Notes: a model not told the origin generated them from the letters alone. A stretch of 64,000 nt of DNA from Mycobacterium deserti (GCF_025345615.1 NZ_JAODWD010000001.1:124001-188000), one strand, 5' to 3'. Shown: positions 7,864-18,620, numbered from the stretch's first letter. A program made the numbers and translations.

Positions 7864-9212
7864 GTTTGACCGCCCGACTGGCCGAGATCGTCGGAGACGG
7901 CTACGTCAGCACCGACCCCGATGTGCTGCACGGGCGCAGCGTCGACCACACCGGCCGCTACCGCGGACACGCCAGTGTGCTTGTGCGGCCGGGCTCGGCC
8001 GACGAAGTGGCCGCCGTGTTGCGCGCATGCCGCGTCGCGGGTGCATACGTCACGGTGCAGGGCGGACGCACGTCGTTGGTCGCCGGGACGGTACCAGAGC
8101 ACGACGACGTGCTGCTGTCCACCGAGCGCCTGCGCGCGGTAGGTGAGGTGGATGCCGTCGAGCGGAAGGTGTCGGTCGGCGCGGGAGCCACCCTGGCCGA
8201 GGTCCAACGGGCCGCCGCCGCGGCCGGCCTTCTGTTCGGCGTCGACCTGGCCGCGCGCGACTCCGCCACCGTCGGCGGTATGGCCTCGACGAACGCGGGC
8301 GGACTGCGCACCGTGCGCTACGGGAACATGGGCGAACAGGTCATCGGCTTGGACGTGGCGTTGCCCGACGGCACGGTCCTCCGCAGGCACAGCGACGTGC
8401 GGATGGACAACACCGGATATGACCTGGCGTCGCTGTTCGTCGGCGCCGAAGGCACGCTCGGCGTGATCACCGAACTGGATCTGCGGCTGTACCCGCTGCC
8501 CTCCCACCGCGTGACGGCGATCTGCGGGTTCGCCGACCTCGACGCACTCATCGATGCGGGCCGGATTTTCCGTGACATGGACGGCATCGCGGCGCTGGAG
8601 TTGATCGACGCTCGGGCCAGCGCGCTGACAGCCGAGCATGTCGGGGTGGGGGCGCCCGTCGCCGGAGCCTGGCAGCTGCTGATCGAACTGGCCGGAGACT
8701 CCGACCAGACCGAGCGGCTGGCCGACGCGCTCGAGGACGCCGGCTTGACCGGCGAGCCGGCCGTCGGCGTCGACGCCGTCGCCCAGCAGCGTCTCTGGCA
8801 GGTGCGCGAAGCCCTCGCCGAGGTGCTCGGGGTCTACGGGCCACCGCTCAAGTTCGATGTGTCCCTGCCACTTTCGGCCATCAGCAGATTTGCCACCGGA
8901 GCGACGAACCTCGCCGCCGAGCATTCGCCTGATACCATCCCCGTGTTGTTCGGCCACATCGGCGAGGGCAACCTGCACCTGAACCTGGTGCGGTGCGCGC
9001 TCGACGGTGATGCCGAACACGCGCTGTACACCGCGATGATGGAGTTGATCGCACAGTCCGGCGGCAACGTCAGCTCTGAACACGGGGTCGGCACCCGCAA
9101 GCGTGACTACGTCGCGATGTCGCGCAGCGAAGCCGACATCGCGGCCATGCGCGCGGTCAAGTCCGCCTTCGATCCCACCGGGTTTCTCAACCCCGCAGTG
9201 CTTTTCGGCTAA
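7860..9212 (+). CDS. FAD-linked 2-hydroxyacid oxidase/dehydrogenase (GlcD-like)
   Basis: 450 residues. The N-terminal FAD_binding_4 (VAO/PCMH) domain shows '[16 protein letters not shown]', '[13 protein letters not shown]' and '[19 protein letters not shown]'. The C-terminal FAD-oxidase domain shows '[11 protein letters not shown]' and '[13 protein letters not shown]', where the last His is near the flavin in D-lactate and glycolate dehydrogenases. It is predicted to oxidise a 2-hydroxyacid (D-lactate, glycolate or 2-hydroxyglutarate) and pass electrons to an acceptor; the exact substrate is open. It overlaps the nuclease-helicase stop by 4 nt, so both are probably on one transcript. Its TAA stop overlaps the stop of the convergent MFS gene. 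Confidence 0.88.
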   Translation: MSLTARLAEIVGDGYVSTDPDVLHGRSVDHTGRYRGHASVLVRPGSADEVAAVLRACRVAGAYVTVQGGRTSLVAGTVPEHDDVLLSTERLRAVGEVDAVERKVSVGAGATLAEVQRAAAAAGLLFGVDLAARDSATVGGMASTNAGGLRTVRYGNMGEQVIGLDVALPDGTVLRRHSDVRMDNTGYDLASLFVGAEGTLGVITELDLRLYPLPSHRVTAICGFADLDALIDAGRIFRDMDGIAALELIDARASALTAEHVGVGAPVAGAWQLLIELAGDSDQTERLADALEDAGLTGEPAVGVDAVAQQRLWQVREALAEVLGVYGPPLKFDVSLPLSAISRFATGATNLAAEHSPDTIPVLFGHIGEGNLHLNLVRCALDGDAEHALYTAMMELIAQSGGNVSSEHGVGTRKRDYVAMSRSEADIAAMRAVKSAFDPTGFLNPAVLFG

Positions 9213-11386
9213 TCCCGCCAGGGCAGGGAATGCCTGCCGGAGCGCGAGGCGTCAGGATCGTCGCGCGAATGCCTGCCGTTGGACTGGAACCAGAACGGCC
9301 GCGGCTCCTGCGCCTCGTGCCCCCCGCGACCTCGATGGCGGGAGGGGCCGTCTGGTTCGTCGGCGCCGAACGGGATGTCTGCGCTGTAAGTCTCGGCCTC
9401 CGACGATCTCGGCTCGGCCAGCCGGTCGGGATGTCTCACCGGCTGGATCCGGTGCTCGTCGTCGACGTGAAAGCCGTTGTGCGCGAATCCGACCGGCTCG
9501 GCCGTCGGCTTGGCCGGTGGCACATCGGCGAGCAACTGGTCGAGGATGCTGCGCCACGACTCGTGGTCGTGTTCTGCGTTCGGCGCTGGCGTGGGCCTTC
9601 GCGCGGGCGCGGGTTCGGATTCCGTTGGCGCGTGCGTCGCGGGGCGCGGTTCCCAGCGCCGCGCGTTGCCCGGGGCGTGCGCGAGTTGTTCGTGGCGGGC
9701 GCGTAGGGGCTCGGTGTCAGCGTCGTCCTCGACGGCGACCACGGGACGACGCGTGCGGGGTTCTGGCTCGTCCCAGTGCACCGTGTACTCGACGTACGCG
9801 TCGTCGTCGATGTCGTCGACCTCCTCGAGGAACGTGTCGTTGTCGTAGGACGCGTTCGGACGCCGCGCATCGAAATCGCCCTCGTCGAGCTCGTCGTCGA
9901 TGGCCTCGGATCTGCCCCTGTCCGAGGAGCCCACCAGGAACAGCGCGGCGATCACCCCGAACAGCGCGAAGAACGCGGGCAGCAGCAGGGTCTGCGACAT
10001 CGCTGCGGAGAACGAATCGTGAAGGTAGGCGGGCAGTCTGCCGACGGCGCCTTCGCCGGCGGGCGTATCGGCCAGCACGGGTGGCATCTCAGCGCTGATC
10101 CGCCATGTCATGAACGCCGCGAGCGCCGCACTGCCCAGAACCGAGCCGACCTGGCGCGTGCTGTTGTACACGCCCGACCCCGCACCGGCCAGTCGACCGG
10201 GCAGGCGACGGGTGGCCGTGGCGGCCAGCGGCGACCAGATGAACGCCATGCCGACACCCGTGGCGGTCAACGGCAGCACGATCCGCCACATCGGCGTCGT
10301 CGGCGTCAACTCCACCGACAACCACGTCAACGCGACCGCGAGCACCGCGAACCCGAACCCCACCACCGGACGCGGATGAGAGCGGTCGACGATCCTGCCG
10401 ACAAACGGCGCCAGCGCACCGGTCGCAATGGCCATCGGCGCGGTCAGCAGCGCCGAACGTGTCGGCGAGAGCCCGCAGACCGCCTGGGCGTAGAACATGA
10501 CCGGCACGATCATGGCCGTGACCACGAACCCGATGGTCGCGACGCCCAGCGCCGACAGCGAGAAGTCGCGGTCGCGAAAGATGACCAGCGGTACCAGCGG
10601 TTCGTTCGTGTTGACCGACTGCCAGATGACGAAGGCTGCCAGGAAGCCGATGCCGCCGGCGGTTGTGCCCCACACCCACGGCGCCCAGTCGTGTGACTGG
10701 CCTTCCTGCAGGGCGAACACGACCATGAACATGCCGACGCCGGACAGCACCACGCCCGGCAGATCGAAACCCTTTTTGCTGGTCGGCAACGCGGGAACCA
10801 ACCGAACGGCGAGCGCGACACCGAGCACACCGATCGGCACGTTGACGAAGAAGATCCACTGCCAGCCGAGTCCGTCGACCAGGAACCCGCCCGCCAGCGG
10901 GCCGACCAGTGTCGCGACGCCGGCCGTCGCTCCCCACACACTCATCGCCACGCCCCGGCGCTCGGCCGGGAAGGTGCGGGTGATGGTGGACAGTGTCTGC
11001 GGGGTGAGCAGCGCCGCGCCGACGCCCTGTACGACACGGGCGCCGATCAGCATGCCGATGCTGTCAGCCAGCCCACACCACAGTGACGCCGCGGTGAAGA
11101 CCGTCAACCCGAGCAGATAGAGATTTTTGGGGCCGAATCGGTCCCCGAGACGTCCCGCCACCAGCAGCGGCACGGCGTACGCCAGCAAATAGGCGCTGGT
11201 GACCCAGATGACGGTGTCGTATCCGGCGCCCAGCCCCGCCATGAGCGCGGGATTGGCGACGGCCACTATGGTCGCGTCGACCAGGATCATGAAGAAGCCG
11301 ACCATCATCGCCCACAGCGCATGCCACGGGTTCGCCGCGGGAGCGGCGGCGCGGCGATCGGGGCGGGAAGTCAGGCTCTCGAACAT
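9209..11386 (-). CDS. MFS drug exporter, DHA2 (14-TM) family, with long acidic tail
   Basis: 725 residues. Residues 20-486 are the transporter: '[16 protein letters not shown]' (motif D1 of DHA2), '[17 protein letters not shown]' (motif A), '[13 protein letters not shown]' (motif B) and '[25 protein letters not shown]' (motif C). This is the EmrB/QacA type of proton-driven multidrug efflux pump. Residues 487-725 form a hydrophilic tail of about 239 residues. The tail opens with a dense Asp/Glu run, contains Pro/Arg-rich spacers and ends in a basic '[10 protein letters not shown]'. Such a tail is absent from ordinary DHA2 pumps. No motif is recognised in it and it is likely disordered and cytoplasmic. 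It is convergent with the FAD oxidase. Confidence 0.88.
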   Translation of the reverse strand: MFESLTSRPDRRAAAPAANPWHALWAMMVGFFMILVDATIVAVANPALMAGLGAGYDTVIWVTSAYLLAYAVPLLVAGRLGDRFGPKNLYLLGLTVFTAASLWCGLADSIGMLIGARVVQGVGAALLTPQTLSTITRTFPAERRGVAMSVWGATAGVATLVGPLAGGFLVDGLGWQWIFFVNVPIGVLGVALAVRLVPALPTSKKGFDLPGVVLSGVGMFMVVFALQEGQSHDWAPWVWGTTAGGIGFLAAFVIWQSVNTNEPLVPLVIFRDRDFSLSALGVATIGFVVTAMIVPVMFYAQAVCGLSPTRSALLTAPMAIATGALAPFVGRIVDRSHPRPVVGFGFAVLAVALTWLSVELTPTTPMWRIVLPLTATGVGMAFIWSPLAATATRRLPGRLAGAGSGVYNSTRQVGSVLGSAALAAFMTWRISAEMPPVLADTPAGEGAVGRLPAYLHDSFSAAMSQTLLLPAFFALFGVIAALFLVGSSDRGRSEAIDDELDEGDFDARRPNASYDNDTFLEEVDDIDDDAYVEYTVHWDEPEPRTRRPVVAVEDDADTEPLRARHEQLAHAPGNARRWEPRPATHAPTESEPAPARRPTPAPNAEHDHESWRSILDQLLADVPPAKPTAEPVGFAHNGFHVDDEHRIQPVRHPDRLAEPRSSEAETYSADIPFGADEPDGPSRHRGRGGHEAQEPRPFWFQSNGRHSRDDPDASRSGRHSLPWRD

Positions 11387-11427
11387 CTCGGGTCGACATC
11401 ATTTCGGAAGGATTGAGCCGACGCTAC

Positions 11428-11474
11428 GGACGTTGCACTACCGCGACAAGTCGCGGTTGACGATGGCAACGTCC
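11428..11474. repeat. Nested inverted repeat between two MFS genes
   Basis: Outer arms GGACGTTGC (11428-11436) and GCAACGTCC (11466-11474) are perfect. Inside lies the palindrome ACCGCGAC-AA-GTCGCGGT (11440-11457). On the minus strand the structure starts 2 nt after the stop of the Bcr/CflA gene and ends 41 bp before the start codon of the DHA2 exporter. It could be a terminator for the first gene or a two-tier operator for the second. Confidence 0.6.
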
Positions 11475-11476
11475 GA

Positions 11477-12760
11477 TCACGCCGGCTCGGGTACGGCCTC
11501 CAGCGAGACGTCGTCGGCTTCTGTCGACCGCACACCAGCACCAAGTAGCGCGACCAGGGCGATGACCATGCCGGCGGTCATCACCAGCGCGAGGGCGAGC
11601 TCGTTGTTGCCGAGCACACCGACAAGCGGCGCGACAGCGGCACCGAGCCCGAACTGGGCGGCGCCCAACAGCGCGGCCGAGGTGCCCGCCGCCTCGGGAT
11701 GGCGCGTCAACGCCACGGCCGGCGCATTGGGCAGGACGAGGCCCATGGCGCCCAGGATCGCGAAAACCGAGAGCACGAAGCCGAGGAGGCCGCCGACCTG
11801 GGCGACCGACAGGCCGACGAAGATGCCGCCGGCCAGCGTCGCGGCCGCCAACGCCCACATCAGGATGGTCTGCGGCGCGAACCGGCGCAGCAGTACGACG
11901 TTCAACTGGGTGGCGGCGATCAGTGCAACGGCGCCGGCGCCGAAGACCAGCGCGAACGCCTGCTGACCCAGGCCGTAGCGGCCCTGCAGCACGAACGACG
12001 CGCCCGCGATGTAGGCGAACAGGCCGGACATGCCCAACGAGGCGACGAGCACCAGGACCACGAAGCGGACGTCGCGCAGCAGTTCGAGGTAGGTGGCGGC
12101 GATGCCGCGGACCTTGAGCGGACGACGGTGCGCCTTCGGCAGCGTCTCCGGCAGCGCGAGCGCGGCGAGGAGCAGCAGCATGCCTGCGACCACGACCAGT
12201 GCGGCGAACACCCAGTGCCAGGACGCGTGCAGCAGGACCGCCGCGCCCAGCGAGGGCGCGAGCACGGGCGCCACACCGAGCACCAGCATCAGCCGGGACA
12301 TGACGGTGGCTGCGGCCGAGTCGGCGAACAGGTCACCGACCACGGCGATCGCCACCACCATTGCCGCGGCCGCGCCCATGCCCTGCAGGCCGCGGGCCAC
12401 CCCGAGCACGACGATGTTCGGCGCGACAAGGCACAGCAGCGACGCCAGCATGTGCAGGACGATGCCCGCCATCAGCGGCCGACGGCGGCCCAGGGAGTCC
12501 GACAGCGGGCCGACGATCAACTGGCCCAGCGCCAACCCGGCCAGCGTGCCGGTGAGCGTGAGTTGCACGACCGACGAGGAGACCCCGAGTTCGTCGGCGA
12601 TCTTCGGCAGCGCGGGCAGATACATGTCGATGGTCAGGGGGCCCAGCGCCACCATGAGGCCCAGAACGACGATCATCCGAGTGCGGCTGGGCGCCCGCGA
12701 TTCCCGTTGCACTGTTAGGGATTCGGCAGTCGTCAGGTCCACGGCCGGTGATGTTGCCAT
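11477..12760 (-). CDS. MFS exporter, Bcr/CflA (12-TM) family
   Basis: 427 residues with twelve predicted helices. The opening helix 'LGPLTIDMYLPALPKIADEL' is the signature of the Bcr/CflA subfamily. It is followed by 'GPLSDSLGRRRPLMAGIVLH' (MFS motif A) and 'RGLQGMGAAAAMVVAIAVV'. Family members are proton-coupled exporters of drugs such as bicyclomycin, sulfonamides or amphenicols; the substrate here is not deducible. It is transcribed in the same direction as the DHA2 exporter, 90 bp upstream of it, so the two may form an efflux pair. It is divergent from the small membrane protein gene at 12943. Confidence 0.88.
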   Translation of the reverse strand: MATSPAVDLTTAESLTVQRESRAPSRTRMIVVLGLMVALGPLTIDMYLPALPKIADELGVSSSVVQLTLTGTLAGLALGQLIVGPLSDSLGRRRPLMAGIVLHMLASLLCLVAPNIVVLGVARGLQGMGAAAAMVVAIAVVGDLFADSAAATVMSRLMLVLGVAPVLAPSLGAAVLLHASWHWVFAALVVVAGMLLLLAALALPETLPKAHRRPLKVRGIAATYLELLRDVRFVVLVLVASLGMSGLFAYIAGASFVLQGRYGLGQQAFALVFGAGAVALIAATQLNVVLLRRFAPQTILMWALAAATLAGGIFVGLSVAQVGGLLGFVLSVFAILGAMGLVLPNAPAVALTRHPEAAGTSAALLGAAQFGLGAAVAPLVGVLGNNELALALVMTAGMVIALVALLGAGVRSTEADDVSLEAVPEPA

Positions 12761-12903
12761 GACGATGGTTAGCGCGCCTTTTCATTTTTTTCTTCCCCGA
12801 TGTCGCCCAATTCGCCCGGATAGTGACAGCCGTCACGGCGACTGTTCGTCGCTGTGCGTGCGGATCGGGCACTGCCGCACGCCGCCGTTCGTTGCACAGG
12901 GGC

Positions 12904-12909
12904 TAGCCT
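12904..12909 (+). promoter_or_regulatory. -10 hexamer TAGCCT
   Basis: TAGCCT lies about 33 nt before the ATG at 12943, leaving a short leader that contains GGGAGG (12931-12936) 6 nt from the start. This is a candidate SigA-type promoter for the membrane protein gene. Confidence 0.45.
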
Positions 12910-12942
12910 GAAAGGCCAGCCGTTCTGACAGGGAGGCCGCAG

Positions 12943-13689
12943 ATGAGTGCCCGGTCGAAGGCCAAGAAGCAGCTGCCCGCTACCACGAGCGAGGATCCCA
13001 GCGCGGCCGCGAAGGCGCTGACCCGGATCATCGAGCGTGGCTCACGCGTGCAGGCGCCCGCGATCAAGGCGTACGTCGACCGTTTGCGCAGGCAGAGCCC
13101 CAACGCGACGCCGGCCGACATTGCGACAAAGCTGGAGAAGCACTATGTCGCGGCCGTGATGGCCAGTGGCGCGGCGGTCGGGTCGGCGGCGGCGTTCCCG
13201 GGAATCGGCACGCTCGCGGCGATGTCGGCCGTGGCCGGCGAGACCGTGGTGTTCCTGGAGGCGACGGCGGTGTACGTGCTGGCGCTGGCCGAGGTGCACG
13301 GGATTCCCGCCGATCATCGCGAGCGTCGCCGTGCTCTGGTGCTCGCGGTGTTGGTCGGCGAGGACAGCAAGCGTGCGATCGCCGACCTGGTCGGGCCGGG
13401 TCGCACCAGCGGCGCCTGGGTTGCCGACGGCGCGGCGACGCTGCCCCTGCCCGCGGTGTCTCAACTGAACTCCCGCCTGCTGAAGTACTTCGTGAAGCGC
13501 TACACGCTCAAGCGCGGCGCGATCGCCTTCGGCAAGCTGCTGCCGGTCGGCATCGGCGCCGTCGTCGGTGGTGTGGGTAACCGCCTGATGGGCAAGCGCA
13601 TCGTCGCCAACGCCCACGCGGCGTTCGGCACGCCGCCGCCGCGTTGGCCGGCGGCACTGCACGTACTACCGCCGCCTCCGCGCGACTAG
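12943..13689 (+). CDS. Conserved mycobacterial membrane protein (Rv1249c-like position)
   Basis: 248 residues. A basic N-terminus ('SARSKAKKQ') and a helical region precede two hydrophobic segments. The first is 'VMASGAAVGSAAAFPGIGTLAAM' plus the adjacent 'VFLEATAVYVLALAEVHG' (about residues 70-125); the second is the Gly-rich 'LLPVGIGAVVGGVGNRLMG' near residue 205. I recognise no catalytic motif. The start is set by GGGAGG 6 nt upstream of the ATG. In M. tuberculosis a membrane protein of similar size lies beside kgd, so this is probably its orthologue; the function is unknown. Confidence 0.75.
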   Translation: MSARSKAKKQLPATTSEDPSAAAKALTRIIERGSRVQAPAIKAYVDRLRRQSPNATPADIATKLEKHYVAAVMASGAAVGSAAAFPGIGTLAAMSAVAGETVVFLEATAVYVLALAEVHGIPADHRERRRALVLAVLVGEDSKRAIADLVGPGRTSGAWVADGAATLPLPAVSQLNSRLLKYFVKRYTLKRGAIAFGKLLPVGIGAVVGGVGNRLMGKRIVANAHAAFGTPPPRWPAALHVLPPPPRD

Positions 13690-13884
13690 CGGGCACGTCA
13701 GGCGGCTCGGTCAACGACGACCACAACGATCACAAAAGCCATAAGGGCCATAAGGACGTTGTCGTGGTCTGGCCGATGCCGGAGCGATAGCCTTTAGGCG
13801 GCGCAATTGCGGGTACCCGCAGATAACCTGGCGAGCGATGTCCCGGGCTCGCATGAGGCGAAGGAATCGAGGCGAGTTTCTGCC

Positions 13885-16800
13885 GTGAGTTCACCGTCAC
13901 CATTCGGTCAGAACGAGTGGTTGGTCGAAGAGATGTACCGCAAGTTCCGCGAGGACCCGTCGTCGGTCGATCCCAGTTGGCACGAGTTCCTCGTCGACTA
14001 CTCCCCCGAGCCGACCGGCGATCAGAGCGCAGGCGGCGGCAACGGACAATCGTCAGCCGCGCCCAAGACGCCACCGGAACCCGCCCCCGCCCCACCGCCC
14101 AAGAGTTCCGCGAGCAACGGCGCCGCTGCGCCCGCCAAGGTCTCGACGAAGTCCGAATCGAAGTCCTCGGCCAAGCCCGACAAGTCCGCAGACAAGTCCG
14201 CAGACAAGTCCGAGAAGCCCAAGGACAAGCCCGACGAGAAGTCGGCGGACAAGCCCGCTGAGAAGCCGAAGGACAAGCCGAAATCGGCCGCTCCCGCCGA
14301 GGACTCCGAGGTACAGGTGCTGCGCGGTGGCGCCGCGGCGGTGGTCAAGAACATGTCGGCGTCGCTGGAGGTGCCGACGGCCACCAGCGTGCGCGCCATT
14401 CCGGCCAAGCTGATGATCGACAACCGGATCGTCATCAACAACCACCTCAAGCGCACCCGCGGCGGCAAGATCTCCTTCACCCATCTGCTCGGCTACGCGA
14501 TCGTGCAGGCGGTCAAGAAGTTCCCGAATATGAACCGGCACTTCTCCGAAGTGGACGGCAAGCCGGCCGCGGTGACCCCGCCGCACACCAACTTGGGCCT
14601 CGCCATCGACCTGCAGGGCAAGGACGGGAACCGCCAGTTGGTGGTTGCGGCCATCAAGAAGGCCGACACCATGCCGTTCGGCCAGTTCATCGCGGCCTAC
14701 GAGGACATCGTGCGACGCGCCCGCGACGGCAAGCTCACCGCCGAAGACTTTAGCGGCGTGACGATTTCGCTGACCAACCCCGGAACCATCGGCACAGTGC
14801 ACTCGGTGCCGCGGCTGATGCGCGGTCAGGGCGCCATCATCGGCGCCGGCGCGATGGAGTACCCGGCGGAGTTCCAAGGCGCCAGCGAGGAGCGCATCGC
14901 CGAGTTCGGCGTCGGCAAATTGATGACGCTGACGTCGACGTACGACCACCGCATCATCCAGGGTGCGGAGTCCGGTGACTTCCTGCGCACCATCCACCAG
15001 CTCCTGTTGTCCGACGATTTCTTCGACGAGATCTTCCGCGAGCTGGGCATTCCGTACGAGCCGGTCCGGTGGCGCGTCGACAACCCCGACAAGATCGAGG
15101 ACAAGAACGCCCGCGTCATCGAACTGATTGCGGCATACCGGAACCGGGGCCACCTGATGGCCGACATCGACCCGCTGCGGCTGGACAAGACCCGGTTCCG
15201 CAGCCACCCCGATCTCGACATCGTCAGCCACGGCCTGACCCTGTGGGACCTCGACCGCGAGTTCAACGTCGACGGGTTCGCAGGCGCGGAGAAGAAGAAG
15301 CTGCGCGACATCCTCGGGCTGCTGCGCGACTCGTACTGCCGCCACGTGGGCGTCGAGTACACCCACATCCTCGAGCCCGAACAGCAGCAGTGGATTCAGG
15401 ATCGGGTTGAGGTCAAGCACGAGAAGCCGACCGTCGCCGAACAGAAGTACATTCTGTCCAAGCTCAATGCCGCCGAGGCGTTCGAGACCTTCCTGCAGAC
15501 CAAATACGTTGGCCAGAAGCGTTTCTCGCTGGAGGGCGCGGAGAATCTGATCCCGGCGATGGACGCGGTGATCGACCAGGCCGCCGAGCACGCGCTCGAC
15601 GAGGTCGTCATCGGCATGCCACACCGCGGCAGGCTCAACGTGCTGGCCAACATCGTCGGCAAGCCCTATTCGCAGATCTTCAGCGAGTTCGAGGGGAATC
15701 TGAACCCCTCGCAGGCCCACGGCTCCGGTGATGTGAAGTATCACCTCGGCGCGGGCGGCACCTACATCCAGATGTTCGGCGACAACGACATCGAGGTGTC
15801 GCTGGTGGCCAACCCATCGCACCTGGAAGCCGTCGACCCGGTGCTGGAAGGCATCGTGCGTGCCAAGCAGGACGTCCTCGACAAGGGCAACGGCGACGAC
15901 GGGTTCACCGTTATGCCGCTGATGCTGCACGGCGACGCAGCATTCGCGGGCCAGGGCGTGGTGGCCGAGACGCTGAACCTGGCGCTGCTGCGCGGCTACC
16001 GCACCGGCGGGACGATCCACATCATCGTCAACAACCAGATCGGTTTCACCACTTCGCCTTCCGATGCCAAGTCCTCGGAGTACTGCACCGATGTCGCCAA
16101 GATGATCGGCGCGCCGATCTTCCACGTGAACGGCGACGATCCCGAGGCGGCGGCCTGGGTGGCCCGACTGGCGGTGGACTTCCGGCAGAAGTTCAAGAAG
16201 GACGTCGTCATCGACATGCTGTGCTACCGCCGGCGCGGGCACAACGAGGGCGACGACCCGTCGATGACCCAGCCGGCCATGTACGACGCGATCGACGTCA
16301 AACGCGGTGTGCGCAAGACGTATACCGAGGCGTTGATCGGGCGCGGGGATATCTCGATGAAAGAGGCCGAGGACGCGCTGCGCGACTACCAGGGCCAGCT
16401 GGAGCAGGTGTTCAACGAGGTACGCGAACTCGAGAAGCACGAGATCGAACCGAGTTCGTCGGTGGAGGCCGACCAGATGGTGCCGGCCGGGATGGACACC
16501 GCCGTAGAGAAGTCGCTGCTGGCGCGCATCGGCGACGCGCACCTGGCGTTCCCAGACGGGTTCAATGTGCATCCGCGCGTGAAGCCGGTGCTGGAGAAGC
16601 GCCGCGAGATGGCTTACGAAGGCAAGGTCGACTGGGCGTTCGCCGAGCTGCTGGCGCTGGGATCGCTGCTCAACGAGGGCAAGACGGTGCGGTTGAGCGG
16701 ACAAGACACCCGCCGCGGCACGTTCACCCAGCGGCACTCGGTGGTCATCGACCGCAAGACCGGCAGAGAGTTCACCCCGCTGGAGCTGCTGACGGCAGAC

Positions 16801-17688
16801 AGCGACGGCAACCCCACCGGCGGCAAGTTCATGGTGTACGACTCCGCGCTGTCGGAGTTCGCGGCGGTGGGCTTCGAGTACGGCTACTCGGTCGGCAACC
16901 CGGACGCACTCGTGTTGTGGGAGGCGCAGTTCGGCGACTTCGTCAACGGCGCACAGTCGATCATCGACGAGTTCATCAGCTCGGGTGAGGCCAAGTGGGG
17001 TCAGCTCTCCGATGTGGTGCTGCTGCTCCCGCACGGCCACGAGGGCCAGGGCCCCGATCACACGTCCGGCCGGATCGAACGGTTTCTGCTGTTGTGGGCC
17101 GAGGGCTCGATGACCATCGCGATGCCATCGACACCGGCCAACTACTTCCACCTGCTGCGGCGCCACGCGCTGGACGGGATCCACCGTCCGCTGATCGTCT
17201 TCACGCCGAAGTCGATGCTGCGCAACAAGGCCGCCGTGAGCGATCTGCGCGAGTTCACCGAGATGAAGTTCCGCTCGGTGATCGAGGAGCCGACCTACAC
17301 CGACGGCACCGGCGACAGGAGCAAGGTCAAGCGCGTGCTGTTGACCAGCGGCAAGATCTACTACGAGCTGGCGGCGCGCAAGAACAAGGAGAAGCGCGAC
17401 GACGTCGCGATCGTGCGCATCGAGCAGTTGGCGCCACTGCCGCGCCGCCGGCTCGAAGAGACCTTGGAGCAGTACCCCAATGCCGAGGAATACCGCTGGG
17501 TGCAGGAGGAGCCGGCCAACCAGGGAGCGTGGCCGATCTTCGGCCTGACCCTGCCCGAGGTGCTGCCGGAGAAGCTGACCGGCATTCGGCGCATCTCGCG
17601 GCGGGCGATGTCGGCGCCGTCGTCCGGCTCCTCGAAGGTGCACGCGGTCGAGCAGCAGGAGATCATCGACGAGGCCTTCACCAGGTAG
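13885..17688 (+). CDS. kgd: Multifunctional 2-oxoglutarate dehydrogenase E1/E2-like protein (Kgd/OdhA)
   Basis: 1267 residues from the GTG at 13885, which restores the conserved N-terminus '[19 protein letters not shown]'; the frame is open further upstream but not conserved. Residues 1-40 are the E1-type N-terminal helix and 60-140 a Lys/Pro/Asp-rich repetitive linker. Residues 145-390 are an E2 succinyltransferase-like domain with '[16 protein letters not shown]' near residue 352. The rest is the ThDP-dependent E1, including 'GDAAFAGQG...NNQIGFTT' around residue 685. Mycobacterial Kgd decarboxylates 2-oxoglutarate and supplies E1 and E2 activity to the ODH complex with LpdC and DlaT. GarA inhibits it in known species. 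Confidence 0.97.
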   Translation: MSSPSPFGQNEWLVEEMYRKFREDPSSVDPSWHEFLVDYSPEPTGDQSAGGGNGQSSAAPKTPPEPAPAPPPKSSASNGAAAPAKVSTKSESKSSAKPDKSADKSADKSEKPKDKPDEKSADKPAEKPKDKPKSAAPAEDSEVQVLRGGAAAVVKNMSASLEVPTATSVRAIPAKLMIDNRIVINNHLKRTRGGKISFTHLLGYAIVQAVKKFPNMNRHFSEVDGKPAAVTPPHTNLGLAIDLQGKDGNRQLVVAAIKKADTMPFGQFIAAYEDIVRRARDGKLTAEDFSGVTISLTNPGTIGTVHSVPRLMRGQGAIIGAGAMEYPAEFQGASEERIAEFGVGKLMTLTSTYDHRIIQGAESGDFLRTIHQLLLSDDFFDEIFRELGIPYEPVRWRVDNPDKIEDKNARVIELIAAYRNRGHLMADIDPLRLDKTRFRSHPDLDIVSHGLTLWDLDREFNVDGFAGAEKKKLRDILGLLRDSYCRHVGVEYTHILEPEQQQWIQDRVEVKHEKPTVAEQKYILSKLNAAEAFETFLQTKYVGQKRFSLEGAENLIPAMDAVIDQAAEHALDEVVIGMPHRGRLNVLANIVGKPYSQIFSEFEGNLNPSQAHGSGDVKYHLGAGGTYIQMFGDNDIEVSLVANPSHLEAVDPVLEGIVRAKQDVLDKGNGDDGFTVMPLMLHGDAAFAGQGVVAETLNLALLRGYRTGGTIHIIVNNQIGFTTSPSDAKSSEYCTDVAKMIGAPIFHVNGDDPEAAAWVARLAVDFRQKFKKDVVIDMLCYRRRGHNEGDDPSMTQPAMYDAIDVKRGVRKTYTEALIGRGDISMKEAEDALRDYQGQLEQVFNEVRELEKHEIEPSSSVEADQMVPAGMDTAVEKSLLARIGDAHLAFPDGFNVHPRVKPVLEKRREMAYEGKVDWAFAELLALGSLLNEGKTVRLSGQDTRRGTFTQRHSVVIDRKTGREFTPLELLTADSDGNPTGGKFMVYDSALSEFAAVGFEYGYSVGNPDALVLWEAQFGDFVNGAQSIIDEFISSGEAKWGQLSDVVLLLPHGHEGQGPDHTSGRIERFLLLWAEGSMTIAMPSTPANYFHLLRRHALDGIHRPLIVFTPKSMLRNKAAVSDLREFTEMKFRSVIEEPTYTDGTGDRSKVKRVLLTSGKIYYELAARKNKEKRDDVAIVRIEQLAPLPRRRLEETLEQYPNAEEYRWVQEEPANQGAWPIFGLTLPEVLPEKLTGIRRISRRAMSAPSSGSSKVHAVEQQEIIDEAFTR

Positions 17689-17693
17689 GGGTT

Positions 17694-17712
17694 CCCCCTC
17701 GCAAGCGGGGGG
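17694..17712 (+). terminator. GC hairpin after kgd
   Basis: CCCCCTCGC and GCGGGGGG are separated by AA and pair through one U-G wobble, beginning 6 nt after the kgd stop. There is no U-tract. It is the best terminator candidate between kgd and the downstream SDR gene, which has its own -10 (TAGCCT, 17741-17746). Confidence 0.55.
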
Positions 17713-17740
17713 CCTAGTAGGCGGGACCTGCGGTACCGGC

Positions 17741-17746
17741 TAGCCT
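17741..17746 (+). promoter_or_regulatory. -10 hexamer TAGCCT for SDR gene
   Basis: TAGCCT lies 35 nt upstream of the ATG at 17782. The predicted leader of about 28 nt holds the purine-rich AGAAGAGG ribosome site. Confidence 0.45.
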
Positions 17747-17781
17747 CGACGCGAAACCACGGCGCAAGAGAAGAGGTAGTC

Positions 17782-18612
17782 ATGCAGGGCTTCGCCGGAA
17801 AGGTCGCCGTAATCACCGGCGCCGGGTCGGGCATCGGACAGGCGTTGGCCATCGAGCTGGGTCGCTCCGGCGCCAGCGTGGCGATCAGCGACGTCAACAC
17901 CGAGGGCCTCGCCGAGACGGAGGAGCGGCTCAAAGCGATCGGCGCACCGGTCAAGGCCGACCGCCTCGACGTCACCGAACGTGAGGCGTTCGAGCTGTAC
18001 GCCGACGCGGTCGTCGCGCACTTCGGCAAGGTCAACCAGGTCTACAACAACGCGGGCATCGCCTACGTCGGTGACGTCGAGGTCACCCCGTTCAAAGACT
18101 TCGAACGCGTGATGGACGTCGACTACTGGGGTGTCGTCAACGGCACCAAGGTGTTCCTGCCGCATCTGATCGCCTCGGGCGACGGCCACGTCATCAACGT
18201 CTCGAGTCTGTTCGGCATCTTCTCGGTGCCCGGCCAGGCGGCGTACAACTCCGCCAAGTTCGCGGTGCGCGGATTCACCGAGGCGCTGCGGCAGGAGATG
18301 CTGGCCGCCGGTCATCCGGTCAAGGTCACCACGATTCACCCCGGCGGGATAAAGACCGCGATCATGCGGAACGCCACGGCCGTCGAGGGATTCGATAAGG
18401 AAGCACTGACCCGCACCTTCGACAAGAAGCTGACGCGGACCACGCCAGAGCAGGCCGCGAAGATCATCCTCGACGGCGTCCGCAAGAACCGCGCCCGCGT
18501 GCTCGTCGGCGCCGACGCGAAGGCCCTCGACTTGATTGTCCGCGTCACCGGCTCGGGCTATCAGCGGTTGTTCCTGACCGTGGTCAAGCGTTTGGTGCCC
18601 AACGCTCACTGA
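17782..18612 (+). CDS. Short-chain dehydrogenase/reductase (classical SDR)
   Basis: 276 residues. The nucleotide motif 'TGAGSGIG' is at residues 12-19 and 'NNAG' near 90. The catalytic Ser lies in 'VINVSSLFG' and the Y-x3-K in 'AAYNSAKFAVRG', followed by 'IHPGGIKT'. The Asp in 'ISDVNTEG' after the second beta strand favours NAD over NADP. The C-terminal part is longer than minimal SDRs and ends in hydrophobic 'YQRLFLTVVKRLVP', perhaps membrane-associated. It lies downstream of kgd on the same strand but behind a hairpin and its own promoter. The substrate is unknown; M. tuberculosis has an SDR in the same place. Confidence 0.88.
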   Translation: MQGFAGKVAVITGAGSGIGQALAIELGRSGASVAISDVNTEGLAETEERLKAIGAPVKADRLDVTEREAFELYADAVVAHFGKVNQVYNNAGIAYVGDVEVTPFKDFERVMDVDYWGVVNGTKVFLPHLIASGDGHVINVSSLFGIFSVPGQAAYNSAKFAVRGFTEALRQEMLAAGHPVKVTTIHPGGIKTAIMRNATAVEGFDKEALTRTFDKKLTRTTPEQAAKIILDGVRKNRARVLVGADAKALDLIVRVTGSGYQRLFLTVVKRLVPNAH

Positions 18613-18620
18613 CGCCCCCG

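Noticed and set aside
13739..13755. Tandem CCATAAGG-G-CCATAAGG in the kgd upstream region
   Set aside because: Two units only, no known regulator site, and short enough to be chance; not scored as a feature.
14053..17643. 1196-codon minus-strand open frame opposite kgd
   Set aside because: High-GC codon bias leaves the opposite strand open. The composition (His/Gln/Asp-rich repeats) mirrors the antisense of kgd and shows no domain.
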